From Bacteroidota bacterium (GTDB lineage: Bacteria > Bacteroidota > Bacteroidia > Cytophagales > Cytophagaceae): a DNA stretch of 64,000 bases. Under the pieces are notes generated by a model, which saw only the letters and a list, made by a program, of their open reading frames with translations, made no database searches and was not told where the DNA came from. Shown here piece by piece: positions 26,591 through 36,219 of the stretch. The stretch spans positions 1 through 64,000 of the forward strand of contig JAEWYS010000001.1 in NCBI GenBank assembly GCA_023458555.1, written 5' to 3'. The position numbers and the translations under genes were made by a program. Within the stretch, counting starts at the first letter, position 1. Every line of letters begins with the position of its first letter.

Positions 26591-27967
26591 ATGCAAGTTA
26601 CTTCACCCGTAAGACCGCCACTGGTTACTGGCGGTAAGAATTATCACGATGTTACCAATGACGTATGCAAACCGGTAGAGTCTGTACCATCTAAGTCATG
26701 GGTTGTTGCCCTTGGCATTGCCTTAATCACTTTAGGATTTGGTGTTTACTGTGTAGCTCGTTTGCTTTGGGACGGTATCGGAATGTGGGGGCTAAATAAA
26801 ACAATCGGCTGGGCCTGGGATATTACCAACTTCGTCTGGTGGGTCGGTATCGGTCACGCAGGTACGCTAATTTCTGCAATTCTTTTGCTTTTCCGCCAGA
26901 AATGGAGAACATCCATTAACCGTGCTGCAGAAGCAATGACTATTTTTGCCGTTATATGCGCCGCTCAGTTTCCGATACTTCACATGGGCAGACCTTGGGT
27001 TGGTTTTTGGCCGTTACCTTTACCTAACACGTTCGGGTCACTTTGGGTAAACTTTAATTCACCTCTTCTTTGGGACGTCTTTGCGATCAGTACGTATTTT
27101 ACTGTTTCGCTTGTATTCTGGTATATCGGTCTGATACCTGATTTTGCAACTGTGAGAGACAGAGCAACCACCAAAGTCCGGAAAATTATTTATGGAGTAT
27201 TGAGTTTTGGCTGGGACGGAGCTGCAAAAACCTGGTCAAGATATGAAGCTGTCAGCTTGGTGCTTGCCGGAGTTTCCACGCCGCTTGTACTTTCAGTTCA
27301 CACAATCGTATCCATGGACTTTGCTACTTCCGTAATACCGGGATGGCATACTACTATATTTCCGCCTTACTTCGTGGCGGGAGCGATCTTCTCCGGTTTT
27401 GCCATGGTGCTTACCCTGATGCTGATTACCCGCGTCGTTTTCCGTCTGGAAGACTATATAACAATCAACCACATTGAATCCATGAACAAAGTTATCGTTC
27501 TGACAGGATCCATTGTCGGTATTGCCTACCTTACCGAGTTTTTCATTGCCTGGTATTCCGGTGTGGAATACGAAGCCTATGCATTTCTTAACAGAGCAAC
27601 CGGTGAATACTGGTGGGCTTACTGGTCCATGATGACGTGTAATGTAATTTCTCCTCAGCTTTTCTGGTTTAGAGGTGTTCGCAGAAGTGTTGTACTCACG
27701 TTTATACTGTCAATCGTTGTAAATATCGGAATGTGGTTTGAACGTTTCGTAATCATTGTAACCTCACTACACAGAGATTATCTTCCTTCAAGCTGGGCAT
27801 ACTTTAAACCTACTTTGTATGATGTAGGAGTATATGTGTTCTCCTTCGGACTTTTCTTCACTTTGTTCTTCCTGTTTACCAAGTATTTCCCGGTAATTAA
27901 TATGGCAGAGGTAAAGTCTGTTTTAAAATCTTCTTCAGAAAACAATACTAGAACTAACAAACATTAA
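26591..27967 (+). CDS. actC: Alternative complex III subunit ActC (NrfD-like)
   Basis: A 458-residue polytopic membrane protein of the NrfD/PsrC family with about ten transmembrane helices. Typical features include the WWVGIGHAGTLISAILLLF helix, HMGRPW near 132, and a GVEYEAYAFLNRATGEYWWAYW loop. In ACIII, ActC forms a membrane half that binds quinol near the Fe-S subunit. It starts eight bases after actB and is followed by actD after three bases, so these are almost certainly co-translated. Confidence 0.94.
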   Translation: MQVTSPVRPPLVTGGKNYHDVTNDVCKPVESVPSKSWVVALGIALITLGFGVYCVARLLWDGIGMWGLNKTIGWAWDITNFVWWVGIGHAGTLISAILLLFRQKWRTSINRAAEAMTIFAVICAAQFPILHMGRPWVGFWPLPLPNTFGSLWVNFNSPLLWDVFAISTYFTVSLVFWYIGLIPDFATVRDRATTKVRKIIYGVLSFGWDGAAKTWSRYEAVSLVLAGVSTPLVLSVHTIVSMDFATSVIPGWHTTIFPPYFVAGAIFSGFAMVLTLMLITRVVFRLEDYITINHIESMNKVIVLTGSIVGIAYLTEFFIAWYSGVEYEAYAFLNRATGEYWWAYWSMMTCNVISPQLFWFRGVRRSVVLTFILSIVVNIGMWFERFVIIVTSLHRDYLPSSWAYFKPTLYDVGVYVFSFGLFFTLFFLFTKYFPVINMAEVKSVLKSSSENNTRTNKH

Positions 27968-27970
27968 TAT

Positions 27971-28498
27971 ATGGCTACTGGAAAAAACTTTCTTGTTGGG
28001 ATATTTGATGACGAGGACGTCTTGATTGATTCCATAGCAAAATTGCGCAATACGGGAGTAAAGATATTTGAAGTCTATACACCGTTTCCTGTTCACGGGC
28101 TGGATACTGCTTTAGGATACAAGCCATCAAACCTGCCGATTGCCGCGTTTCTGTTTGGTTTGACCGGGACCATACTTGCATTGACCATGCAGATTGGTAT
28201 GCTTGGTTTTGACTGGCCAATGGATATAGGTGGTAAGCCTTACATTCCGCTTCCTTCTTTTATCCCCGTTTCATTTGAGTTGACAATCCTGCTGGCTGCT
28301 TTAGGTATGGTATTTACTTTCTTTATTATTTCTGATTTGAAGCCATATAAAATACCATATATGTTCGATAAAAGAAGTACAGATGATAAGTTTGTAATGG
28401 CAATTGACCTTGACTCTAATAAGGAAAGTAGTGAAGTAATTACGAAGTTGCTTCAGGAAACCGGAGCAATCGAAATTAATACTCAAAAAGTTGATTAA
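27971..28498 (+). CDS. actD: Alternative complex III subunit ActD (DUF3341)
   Basis: A 175-residue protein of the DUF3341 family. A soluble N-terminal part begins LVGIFDDEDVLIDSI and has VYTPFPVHGLDTALGY. Two transmembrane helices follow (about 54-75 and 95-118), then a soluble C-terminal tail (about 125-175). In ACIII it is a small membrane subunit next to ActC. It lies between actC and actE with only a few bases on either side. Confidence 0.92.
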   Translation: MATGKNFLVGIFDDEDVLIDSIAKLRNTGVKIFEVYTPFPVHGLDTALGYKPSNLPIAAFLFGLTGTILALTMQIGMLGFDWPMDIGGKPYIPLPSFIPVSFELTILLAALGMVFTFFIISDLKPYKIPYMFDKRSTDDKFVMAIDLDSNKESSEVITKLLQETGAIEINTQKVD

Positions 28499-28509
28499 AG
28501 GCTATTGAA

Positions 28510-29175
28510 ATGAAAATGAAATCTATTCAAAGATTAGGATTTTTTTGTGCTGGTCTGTTTGTGTTTTCTTCATGTAATCAGGATTTTTCCTGGATACGTG
28601 AGCATGAAAAACCGCGTGTTGAATATGCTCCTAATATGTATTATTCTGAAGCATATGAGCCTTTAAGTCAGATTATGGACGAAAATGCAGGGGCTTTTGT
28701 GAGCTCTGATCCTAATAGTAAGTATGGTGAGTATTATAACTCCAATCCTTACAATCGCTATCCTGAAAATGGCTATACTCCCATGACTATGAGAGAGCCT
28801 GCTGCAAATACTATAAAGAGAGGTCATATTCCTTACCTGATACCGAAAGACTCTGTTGAATTGGCAGATGAACTGAAGAATCCGATTACGCTGAATGAAC
28901 AGGTACTTGCAGAGGGTGAGGCTTTGTATATGCGTTATTGTGCCCATTGCCATGGAGAATCCGGACAGGGAGATGGAAAGGTGGCGAATGTTTTCATGGG
29001 AGTCGCTAACTTGACGAGTGGTGCCAACAAGCGTTTGACAGAAGGTCATATTTTTCATGTGATTACTCATGGGATACGACTTATGGCTGCGCACGGTTCA
29101 CAGGTTGAACAGGAAGACCGTTGGAAAATCGTGCATTACGTTAAGGAAGTTCTTCAGAAATCTGATCAGGAATAA
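28510..29175 (+). CDS. actE: Alternative complex III subunit ActE, mono-heme cytochrome c lipoprotein
   Basis: A 221-residue protein. A signal peptide ends in a lipobox (VFSSC near residue 22), so it is anchored by a lipid. A poorly conserved Tyr/Asn-rich linker leads to a mono-heme cytochrome c domain with CAHCH near 141 and a distal Met candidate in the C-terminal part. ActE is the mono-heme subunit of ACIII. Together with ActA this makes seven CXXCH sites in the complex. Confidence 0.93.
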   Translation: MKMKSIQRLGFFCAGLFVFSSCNQDFSWIREHEKPRVEYAPNMYYSEAYEPLSQIMDENAGAFVSSDPNSKYGEYYNSNPYNRYPENGYTPMTMREPAANTIKRGHIPYLIPKDSVELADELKNPITLNEQVLAEGEALYMRYCAHCHGESGQGDGKVANVFMGVANLTSGANKRLTEGHIFHVITHGIRLMAAHGSQVEQEDRWKIVHYVKEVLQKSDQE

Positions 29176-29198
29176 TAAAATACTTTATTTTAAAAGCA

Positions 29199-30536
29199 AT
29201 GGTTGAAGAAAAATTTATATTTACCGCCTCCGCCAAAAAAAGTGTATTTACTACGATAGGAGTAGGGATCCTTCTTTTGATTATAGGTTTATTTTTTGTT
29301 GCCAAATTCGGAGGTCATGATCATCATGCTTCGGAGGGACATGCTACTGAACATGTAGCTAACGCCGATCATCATGCGGCAGATCATTCACATGACGATC
29401 ACGGACATGGAGATCATCACGAAAAGCCACTATGGTTGAAAAGGCTGATCAAGAATATCTGGCATAACAATGTGTTCTTTACCGGAATTTCGATAATCGG
29501 AGTCTTCTTTGTAGCGTTTAACTATGTCGCATGGGCTGGCTGGGGCGTATTGATTCGTCGTATTCCCCTGGCAATGGGAAGTTTCATTCCCGTGATCGGG
29601 GTTCTTTTGATTGTGTCTTTTCTGATATTCAATCATGACATTTTTCACTGGACTCATCAGTATCTGTATGATAAGTCATCTCCATTATATGATCCGATCA
29701 TTGCCGGAAAAGAAGGCTATCTAAACTTCCCTTTTTACCTGATCAGAACTATACTATACTTTGCTTGCTGGTATTTGTGCTGGATGTTTCTTAGAAAATA
29801 TGCGATACAGGAAGATCTTACAGGAGATATAAAATGGTATGACAAGAGTGTTGTTCTTTCTGCCGGTTTCCTTGTTATTTTCGGTATTACATCATCTACT
29901 GCCGCATGGGATTGGGTAATGTCAATAGATACGCACTTTTTCAGCACTATGTTTGGCTGGTACGTTTTTGCAAGCTGGTTCATTACAGGCCTTGCTGTTA
30001 TAACGCTTATTATCGTTTACCTTAAAGAGGCTGGTCTGCTTACCGGTGTAAATGAAAATCACCTGCACGATCTTGGTAAGTTTTTGTTTGCTTTTAGTAT
30101 TTTCTGGACATATATCTGGTTTAGCCAGTTCTTGCTGATCTACTATGCGAATATTCCGGAAGAAGCAGTTTATTTCGTTGAACGTCTGAAGAATGATGCG
30201 TATTCACCGTTTTTCTTCTTTAACCTGATTATTAACTTCCTGATCCCATTCCTGATCCTGATGACAAGAGATGCGAAACGTCAGGTAATGATTATCAAAG
30301 TAATTGCTGTTTGTATCATAATCGGACACTGGTCAGATTTTTATCTGATGATTACTCCTGCACTTTTAGGCAATGACGGCGGGTTTGATTTCTGGTTCTT
30401 CTTTGTAGAGCTTGGTATGTTCCTGATTTATGGTGGACTGTTCCTGTTCTTTACGCTGACTTCGCTTTCAAAAGCAGGCCTAATACCAAAGAATGATCCA
30501 ATGCTGGAAGAAAGTGTTCATCATCACGTATATTAA
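29199..30536 (+). CDS. actF: Alternative complex III subunit ActF (NrfD-like) with His-rich N-terminal segment
   Basis: A 445-residue NrfD-like membrane protein, paralogous to ActC, with about ten helices. It has FNHDIFHWTHQYLYD and TSSTAAWDWVMSIDTHFFST, which are conserved in ActF. After the first helix it carries an unusual histidine-rich stretch (residues 40-74) with 13 His. ActF pairs with ActC in the ACIII membrane domain, where a proton path has been proposed for the family. It is the last act gene, followed after 38 bases by oxidase subunit II. Confidence 0.92.
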   Translation: MVEEKFIFTASAKKSVFTTIGVGILLLIIGLFFVAKFGGHDHHASEGHATEHVANADHHAADHSHDDHGHGDHHEKPLWLKRLIKNIWHNNVFFTGISIIGVFFVAFNYVAWAGWGVLIRRIPLAMGSFIPVIGVLLIVSFLIFNHDIFHWTHQYLYDKSSPLYDPIIAGKEGYLNFPFYLIRTILYFACWYLCWMFLRKYAIQEDLTGDIKWYDKSVVLSAGFLVIFGITSSTAAWDWVMSIDTHFFSTMFGWYVFASWFITGLAVITLIIVYLKEAGLLTGVNENHLHDLGKFLFAFSIFWTYIWFSQFLLIYYANIPEEAVYFVERLKNDAYSPFFFFNLIINFLIPFLILMTRDAKRQVMIIKVIAVCIIIGHWSDFYLMITPALLGNDGGFDFWFFFVELGMFLIYGGLFLFFTLTSLSKAGLIPKNDPMLEESVHHHVY

Positions 30537-30574
30537 TCCTAATTAAGAAAGAGAAAAACGATAAAATATAAAAA

Positions 30575-31726
30575 ATGATTACCACGACTATAGTTATTGC
30601 AGTTCTGCTGATATTGGCGATTCTCTTTTTGCTTGTCAGAATTCAGACGCTTATTTCAGTAATGAAAGGAAGCTATGAGCAGAGAGTAGGCTCCAGTAAT
30701 AAGCTACATGCTACGCTTTTTATAATCTTTCTGATATTAGGAGTGTTTGCGTTCTTCTGGTTATCCAGTGTTGCATCGCAGGATTATTTGCCTGAAGCTT
30801 CTTCTACACACGGGGTACGTACGGACCGCTTGTTCTGGATGACAATGGGAATACTTGTTTTTGCCTTTCTGGTAACCAACGTTTTCCTTTTTGTTTTTGC
30901 TTACAGATATCAGTATAAAGAAGGCAATAAGGCTTATTTCTATCCGGAGAATCATAAGCTTGAGGTAGTATGGACAGTTATACCTGCTATTGTGATGTCA
31001 ATTCTTGTATTCTTCGGCTGGACAGAATGGTCTGCTATCACAAAGCCTGAGCCTAAGGATTCTGAAGTTATCGAAGTAATGGCGCAGCAGTTTTCCTGGC
31101 AGGTGAGATACCCCGGTCCTGATGGAAAACTTGGCTCACACAGTTTCAAGCTTATTGATGCAACTAATACATTTGGTCTGGATTTTAGCGATGATGCATC
31201 GTTGGATGATTTTACTCCTCCGGAGCTTCATTTACCAAAAGGTAAGCCGGTTTTATTAAAAATCAGAGCCAGAGACGTTCTGCACAGCGTGTTTTTACCT
31301 CATTTCAGAGTTAAGATGGATGCTGTGCCGGGAATGCCTACAAAATTCTGGTTCGTTCCGACTAAAACTACAAAAGAGATGCGAGAAGAGCTTGGTAACG
31401 CTAATTTCAATTATGAGCTTGCATGTACCGAGATTTGCGGTAGAGGACATTTCGCTATGCGTTTTGTCGTAGTGGTTGATGAGCCCGAAGAGTATGAAGC
31501 CTGGAAAAAATCTCAAAAGCCTTTTGCAGATATGAATGCCGAATATGTGACGGAGTTTATTGCAATTCGTAGCGGAGAAACGACAAATACTCCGATTGAG
31601 GTTAAGAATGCCAGGGAAGAAATGTCGGATATAGCTGTGACTGATTCACTGGCTGGTAAAACCGATGCTCCTGACCAGGCAACGGATACGCTGAATGCTG
31701 AGTCCGGAGATGCTCAGGCAAACTAA
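30575..31726 (+). CDS. coxB: Cytochrome c oxidase subunit II
   Basis: A 383-residue subunit II of a heme-copper oxidase. Four hydrophobic segments (two more than the usual hairpin) occupy residues 1-160. The periplasmic cupredoxin domain carries the full binuclear CuA site: C284, E286, C288, H292 and M295, plus the earlier His in the HSVFLPHFRVKMD segment. There is no CXXCH, so this is not a caa3-type subunit with its own cytochrome. A charged tail of about 60 residues follows. It is the electron-entry subunit and probably receives electrons from the ACIII cytochrome domains encoded just upstream. Confidence 0.95.
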   Translation: MITTTIVIAVLLILAILFLLVRIQTLISVMKGSYEQRVGSSNKLHATLFIIFLILGVFAFFWLSSVASQDYLPEASSTHGVRTDRLFWMTMGILVFAFLVTNVFLFVFAYRYQYKEGNKAYFYPENHKLEVVWTVIPAIVMSILVFFGWTEWSAITKPEPKDSEVIEVMAQQFSWQVRYPGPDGKLGSHSFKLIDATNTFGLDFSDDASLDDFTPPELHLPKGKPVLLKIRARDVLHSVFLPHFRVKMDAVPGMPTKFWFVPTKTTKEMREELGNANFNYELACTEICGRGHFAMRFVVVVDEPEEYEAWKKSQKPFADMNAEYVTEFIAIRSGETTNTPIEVKNAREEMSDIAVTDSLAGKTDAPDQATDTLNAESGDAQAN

Positions 31727-31792
31727 TTTTAACAGGTTAATTAAATCAAGGTAGTTTAATATTTCGAAGATTTTACGATTAAAGATCATAAT

Positions 31793-33649
31793 ATGTCGAC
31801 CGCAACACATTTAAACGAACATCTTTCTCATCTGCATGATAGTCATGATGATCATGATCATCATGAGTTGCCATGGATCAGGAAGTATATTTTTAGTGAA
31901 GATCATAAAATAATAGCTAAGCAATACTTATTGACCGGTATTTTCTGGGCAATCATAGGTGGTGGACTTAGTATTTTATTCAGATTGCAGCTCGGGTTTC
32001 CGGATGCTGATCTGACCTGGCTGAAGCCTTTGCTTGGAGGTTGGATCGGCAGTGATGGTAAGCTTGATGCAGAGTTCTTCCTTGCGCTCGTTACCATGCA
32101 CGGAACGATCATGGTGTTTTTTGTTTTAACTGCGGGCTTGAGCGGTACATTTAGTAATTTTCTGATTCCGTTGCAGATCGGAGCCAGAGATATGGCTTCA
32201 GGGTTTATGAATATGCTGTCATACTGGTTCTTCTTTTTATCCGGTGTGTTAATGTTTATTTCCCTGTTTCTTTCTACAGGGCCTGCTTCGGGCGGGTGGA
32301 CAGCGTATCCTCCTTTGAATGCACTGCCGCAGGCTGTTCTTGGTTCTGGCACGGGTATGACCCTGTGGCTTGTAAGTATGGCTTTCTTTATTGTCTCATC
32401 GCTTTTGGGAGGGGTTAATTACATCAGTACAATCATTAACCTGCGTACAAATGGGATGTCGTTTTTGAGAATGCCTCTTACCATGTGGTCATTCCTTATT
32501 ACCGCAATCATTGGCTTGTTAGCATTCCCAGTATTATTTTCTGCTGCGCTATTGTTAATATTTGACAGAAGTTTCGGAACAAGCTTTTTCCTTTCCGATA
32601 TATATATTGCTGGACAGGTTTTACCAAACGAAGGCGGAAGTCCTGTGCTTTTCCAGCACTTATTCTGGTTCCTTGGTCACCCTGAAGTTTATATTGTTAT
32701 TTTGCCTGCATTAGGTATTACTTCCGAGATTATTTCAATCAATTCCAGAAAGCCGATTTTTGGTTATAAGGCAATGATTGGATCTATGTTTGCCATTGCT
32801 TTCCTTTCTTTCATAGTTTGGGCGCATCACATGTTTGTGTCAGGTATGGATCCGTTCCTTGGATCGATCTTTATGTTCCTGACATTGATTATTGCTGTAC
32901 CATCGGCAGTTAAGGCCTTCAATTATATTACCACTATGTGGAGGGGTAATATAATATTTACTCCTGCCATGTTGTTTGCAATAGGCCTTGTATCGTTCTT
33001 TATTTCCGGCGGTCTGACCGGTATTGTTCTCGGAAACTCTGCGGCAGACATTCAGCTTCATGATACCTATTTTGTTGTTGCTCACTTTCACCTGGTGATG
33101 GGAAGCGCGTCATTCTTCGGAATGCTGGCGGGTGTGTACCATTGGTTCCCCAAGATGTTTGGAAGAATGCTGGATGAAAAGCTTGGTTACATTCATTTCT
33201 GGCTATCATTTGTCGGGATTTATCTTGTGTTTTTCCCGCTTCATTATACTGGTATAGCAGGTTTTCCAAGAAGATACTATTCTTTTACTGGGTTTGAGTT
33301 CACGCAGAAATTTACTGATCTGAATATGTTTGTGAGTGCTGCTGCAATTATCACTTTCGGAGCACAGTTTATTTTCATATTCAATTTCTTCTATAGCATG
33401 TTTAAAGGGCGTAAAGCACCTGCAAACCCTTGGAATGCGAATACACTTGAATGGACAACTCCGATTAATCCCGGGCATGGAAACTGGCCTGGAGAAATCC
33501 CGACAGTATACAGGTGGCCGTATGATTACAGTAAGCCAGGAGCAGAAGAAGATTTTATTCCGCAACATATACCTTATTCTCAGACTGTGAGCTCTAACTT
33601 CCCTCACGAGAATGATAAAATAAAAGAAGAAGGCTCTCTTCATGGATAA
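31793..33649 (+). CDS. coxA: Cytochrome c oxidase subunit I, A1 type
   Basis: A 618-residue catalytic subunit with about 12 helices. It has MHGTIMVFF (heme a ligand region), GHPEVYIVILPALG with the proton-loading Glu and the cross-linked Tyr-His of the A1 family, WAHHMFVSGMD (CuB histidines), and VVAHFHLVMG (heme ligands). It reduces O2 to water and pumps protons. The cytoplasmic N-terminus is histidine-rich (8 His in the first 24 residues). It overlaps ctaA by eight bases. Confidence 0.97.
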   Translation: MSTATHLNEHLSHLHDSHDDHDHHELPWIRKYIFSEDHKIIAKQYLLTGIFWAIIGGGLSILFRLQLGFPDADLTWLKPLLGGWIGSDGKLDAEFFLALVTMHGTIMVFFVLTAGLSGTFSNFLIPLQIGARDMASGFMNMLSYWFFFLSGVLMFISLFLSTGPASGGWTAYPPLNALPQAVLGSGTGMTLWLVSMAFFIVSSLLGGVNYISTIINLRTNGMSFLRMPLTMWSFLITAIIGLLAFPVLFSAALLLIFDRSFGTSFFLSDIYIAGQVLPNEGGSPVLFQHLFWFLGHPEVYIVILPALGITSEIISINSRKPIFGYKAMIGSMFAIAFLSFIVWAHHMFVSGMDPFLGSIFMFLTLIIAVPSAVKAFNYITTMWRGNIIFTPAMLFAIGLVSFFISGGLTGIVLGNSAADIQLHDTYFVVAHFHLVMGSASFFGMLAGVYHWFPKMFGRMLDEKLGYIHFWLSFVGIYLVFFPLHYTGIAGFPRRYYSFTGFEFTQKFTDLNMFVSAAAIITFGAQFIFIFNFFYSMFKGRKAPANPWNANTLEWTTPINPGHGNWPGEIPTVYRWPYDYSKPGAEEDFIPQHIPYSQTVSSNFPHENDKIKEEGSLHG

Positions 33650-34697
33650 AAATAATGTAGATAACAGGGGATTCCGTACATTCGGAATCCTTACTGTTGT
33701 CGCAGTTTATTTCCTGATATTGGTAGGCGGTATAGTACGCAGTACCGGTTCAGGTATGGGATGTCCGGACTGGCCAAAATGCTTTGGTAGCTGGGTTCCT
33801 CCAACCTCCCTCGACCAATTACCCGCAGATTATAAAGAAATATACGCTGAGAAGCGTCTCGAAAAAAATAAACGTGTGGCCGCAACGTTGTCCGGTTTGG
33901 GTTTTCATGAATTATCAGACAAGCTGATACATGATGAAAGCCTTTACGTGGAGGCAGACTTCAACCCTGTCAAGACCTGGATAGAATATGTAAATCGTTT
34001 GGTAGGAGTCACAATAGGCCTTTTAATATTCGGAACCCTGCTCTTTTCATTTCCACTCAGAAAAACAAGTCCTGATGTTTTTTGGTATAGCGTTGCAGCA
34101 TTTGTACTTGTTTTGTTTGAAGGCTGGTTAGGCTCTCTGGTAGTTTCTACCAATCTGATGCCTTTTATGGTGTCAATCCATATGGGTTTGGCCATTGTAC
34201 TGGTATTTGTGCTGATTATGGCTGTATTCAAAGCCGGTAATTATGCCATTACATTACCTTCCGGATTGAATTACTCCAATCTGTCCGGGGTATTGCTTGT
34301 TACAATGCTTGCTACCTTTGTACAGATTATAATCGGAACCCAGGTAAGGGAAGAGGTTGATATTATAGCTGCGGAATTGACGGACTCCCGTTCTTTGTGG
34401 ATTAGCAATCTGGGCAATATGTATCTGGTTCACCGGCTTTTCTCGTATGTACTTTTAGCGCTTCATATATGGCTTTGCTATTTGTTAATGAGGAAGTTAT
34501 TTTTTTTCAGAAAAGTAAGGATCAGCACAATTGCGATCCTGTGTATACTCGGACTTAGTATTGTTACCGGAAATATCCTTAATTACATGGACTTACCTGC
34601 AGCTATTCAGCCTGTTCATCTTTTGCTTGCATGTATGCTGTCCGGGGTGCAATTTCTTTTGTATTTATTGGTTGTTACTTCTAAAAAGGTGATTTAA
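33642..34697 (+). CDS. ctaA: Heme A synthase (CtaA/COX15)
   Basis: A 351-residue, eight-helix membrane enzyme. It oxidises the C8 methyl group of heme O to give heme A for the oxidase. SGMGCPDWPKCFGSW near residue 34 holds the paired cysteines of the extracellular loop. Heme-ligand histidines lie in HMGLAIVLVF (about 180), VHRLFSYVL (about 265) and IQPVHLLLA (about 325), with EYVNRLVG near 111. Its start lies inside the end of the subunit I gene, indicating translational coupling to the enzyme it serves. Confidence 0.95.
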   Translation: MDKNNVDNRGFRTFGILTVVAVYFLILVGGIVRSTGSGMGCPDWPKCFGSWVPPTSLDQLPADYKEIYAEKRLEKNKRVAATLSGLGFHELSDKLIHDESLYVEADFNPVKTWIEYVNRLVGVTIGLLIFGTLLFSFPLRKTSPDVFWYSVAAFVLVLFEGWLGSLVVSTNLMPFMVSIHMGLAIVLVFVLIMAVFKAGNYAITLPSGLNYSNLSGVLLVTMLATFVQIIIGTQVREEVDIIAAELTDSRSLWISNLGNMYLVHRLFSYVLLALHIWLCYLLMRKLFFFRKVRISTIAILCILGLSIVTGNILNYMDLPAAIQPVHLLLACMLSGVQFLLYLLVVTSKKVI

Positions 34698-34706
34698 CTT
34701 AGTAAA

Positions 34707-35606
34707 ATGATTTCAGAAAATAGTCATATTGGTATTCTTCCCTTGCTTGGAGCAAAATGTCAGAGCTATTATCAGTTAATGAAATTCAGACTTTCAGCTC
34801 TGGTATCTTTTTCTGCCGGTATGGGATTTATGCTTGCTCCCGAAGGTACAGGAAACTGGCTTTCTCTTGCTGTGTTTTCATTATTTGGTTTCATGGTCAT
34901 TGTTTCAAGCAATATTATCAACCAGATTATTGAAAAAGACAGTGATGCACTCATGTCCAGAACGTTGAACAGACCTCTTCCGACAGGAAGGGTTTTGCCT
35001 GGAGAAGCTGCTTTAATTTCTCTGATATTCGGAGTTGCAGGAGTCAGCGGATTATACTATTTCTTCAATATCAATGCGGCGCTTCTTTCTTTCTTATCCC
35101 TGATTCTGTATGGATTTGTATATACTCCTTTAAAAACAAAAACGCCTGCAGCAGTATTTGTGGGAGCTGTTCCGGGCGCCTTACCTCCGATGATCGGCTG
35201 GCTGGCGGCTACAAATAAGTTTGGCCTGGAACCCGGAATTTTGTTTGCCATACAGTTTTTCTGGCAGTTTCCTCATTATTGGGCTATCGCCTGGGTACTT
35301 GATGAAGATTATAAAAAGGCGAATATCCGGCTGTTGCCTGCCAACGGGCAAAAAGATACCGATACTGCATTCACAATAATGATTTATACATTATTTCTGC
35401 TGCCTTTGGGCTTAATGCCTATGGTTTTGAAGATGACAGGAGTGATTAGCGCTGTTATTGCGCTGGTATGCGGTGTTTTATTTCTTGCCCAAACATTTTA
35501 TCTCATGCGGGTTTGTACCAATAAGGCAGCTTTGAGGATCATGTTTGGTTCTTTTATATATCTGCCGGTTGTACAGATTGCTTTTGTAATAGACAAGTTA
35601 CAGTAA
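34707..35606 (+). CDS. ctaB: Protoheme IX farnesyltransferase (heme O synthase)
   Basis: A 299-residue UbiA-family prenyltransferase with about nine helices. It attaches farnesyl to heme B to give heme O. The first Asp-rich motif is present in a variant form (IINQIIEKDSDALMSRT, followed by RPLPTG), and the second lies in the FPHYWAIAWVLDEDYKKA loop. It sits between ctaA and the subunit III genes, making the heme A pathway complete within the oxidase operon. Confidence 0.94.
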   Translation: MISENSHIGILPLLGAKCQSYYQLMKFRLSALVSFSAGMGFMLAPEGTGNWLSLAVFSLFGFMVIVSSNIINQIIEKDSDALMSRTLNRPLPTGRVLPGEAALISLIFGVAGVSGLYYFFNINAALLSFLSLILYGFVYTPLKTKTPAAVFVGAVPGALPPMIGWLAATNKFGLEPGILFAIQFFWQFPHYWAIAWVLDEDYKKANIRLLPANGQKDTDTAFTIMIYTLFLLPLGLMPMVLKMTGVISAVIALVCGVLFLAQTFYLMRVCTNKAALRIMFGSFIYLPVVQIAFVIDKLQ

Positions 35607-35610
35607 AAAT

Positions 35611-36201
35611 ATGAAAAACATAGCAATGGAAATGGAACAGCCTAAACGCCCTATGGCCATGAATCCCCAAAAATTTGCTCTATGGCTGTTTATTGTCAGC
35701 ATCGTAATGATCTTTGCTGCGATGACCAGTGCCTATATTGTGCGGAGGGCAGAAGGCAACTGGCTGGAAGTTGAGATTCCGCTGATCATGTATATTAGTA
35801 CAGGCGTTATACTTTTGAGCAGTATTACGATGCATTGGGCTTATTTATCGGCTAAGCGGGATAACCTGCAACCTCTTAAGACAGCTTTGCTTCTTACTAC
35901 TCTGCTGGGAATCATTTTTATAGTTACCCAGTTTAAATCCTGGGAAACTTTAAAGGAAGCAGGAGTTTTTTTCGGTGGGGAATTAAGTAATCCGGGCGGT
36001 TCTTTCGTATATGTACTGACGGGGCTGCATGGTTTTCATCTTATTACCGGTGTGGTCTTTCTTTTTGTTGTATTAATTTCGGCATTTGGATACAACGTAC
36101 ATTCCAAAAATCTGAACTTAATTGAAATGTCAGCGACCTATTGGCATTTTCTTGATGCTCTGTGGATATATCTGTTTGTATTTTTATTACTAAACCATTA
36201 A
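35611..36201 (+). CDS. coxC: Cytochrome c oxidase subunit III, short form
   Basis: A 196-residue subunit III-family protein with five helices. It contains the family elements MTSAYIVRRAEG near 38, LTGLHGFHLITGVVFL and the terminal ATYWHFLDALWIYLFV. Subunit III stabilises subunit I and has no metal centre. It starts five bases after ctaB and is followed directly by a second subunit III-type gene, so the operon encodes two. Confidence 0.92.
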   Translation: MKNIAMEMEQPKRPMAMNPQKFALWLFIVSIVMIFAAMTSAYIVRRAEGNWLEVEIPLIMYISTGVILLSSITMHWAYLSAKRDNLQPLKTALLLTTLLGIIFIVTQFKSWETLKEAGVFFGGELSNPGGSFVYVLTGLHGFHLITGVVFLFVVLISAFGYNVHSKNLNLIEMSATYWHFLDALWIYLFVFLLLNH

Positions 36202-36219
36202 TTTTCAAAAAAACTTAAT

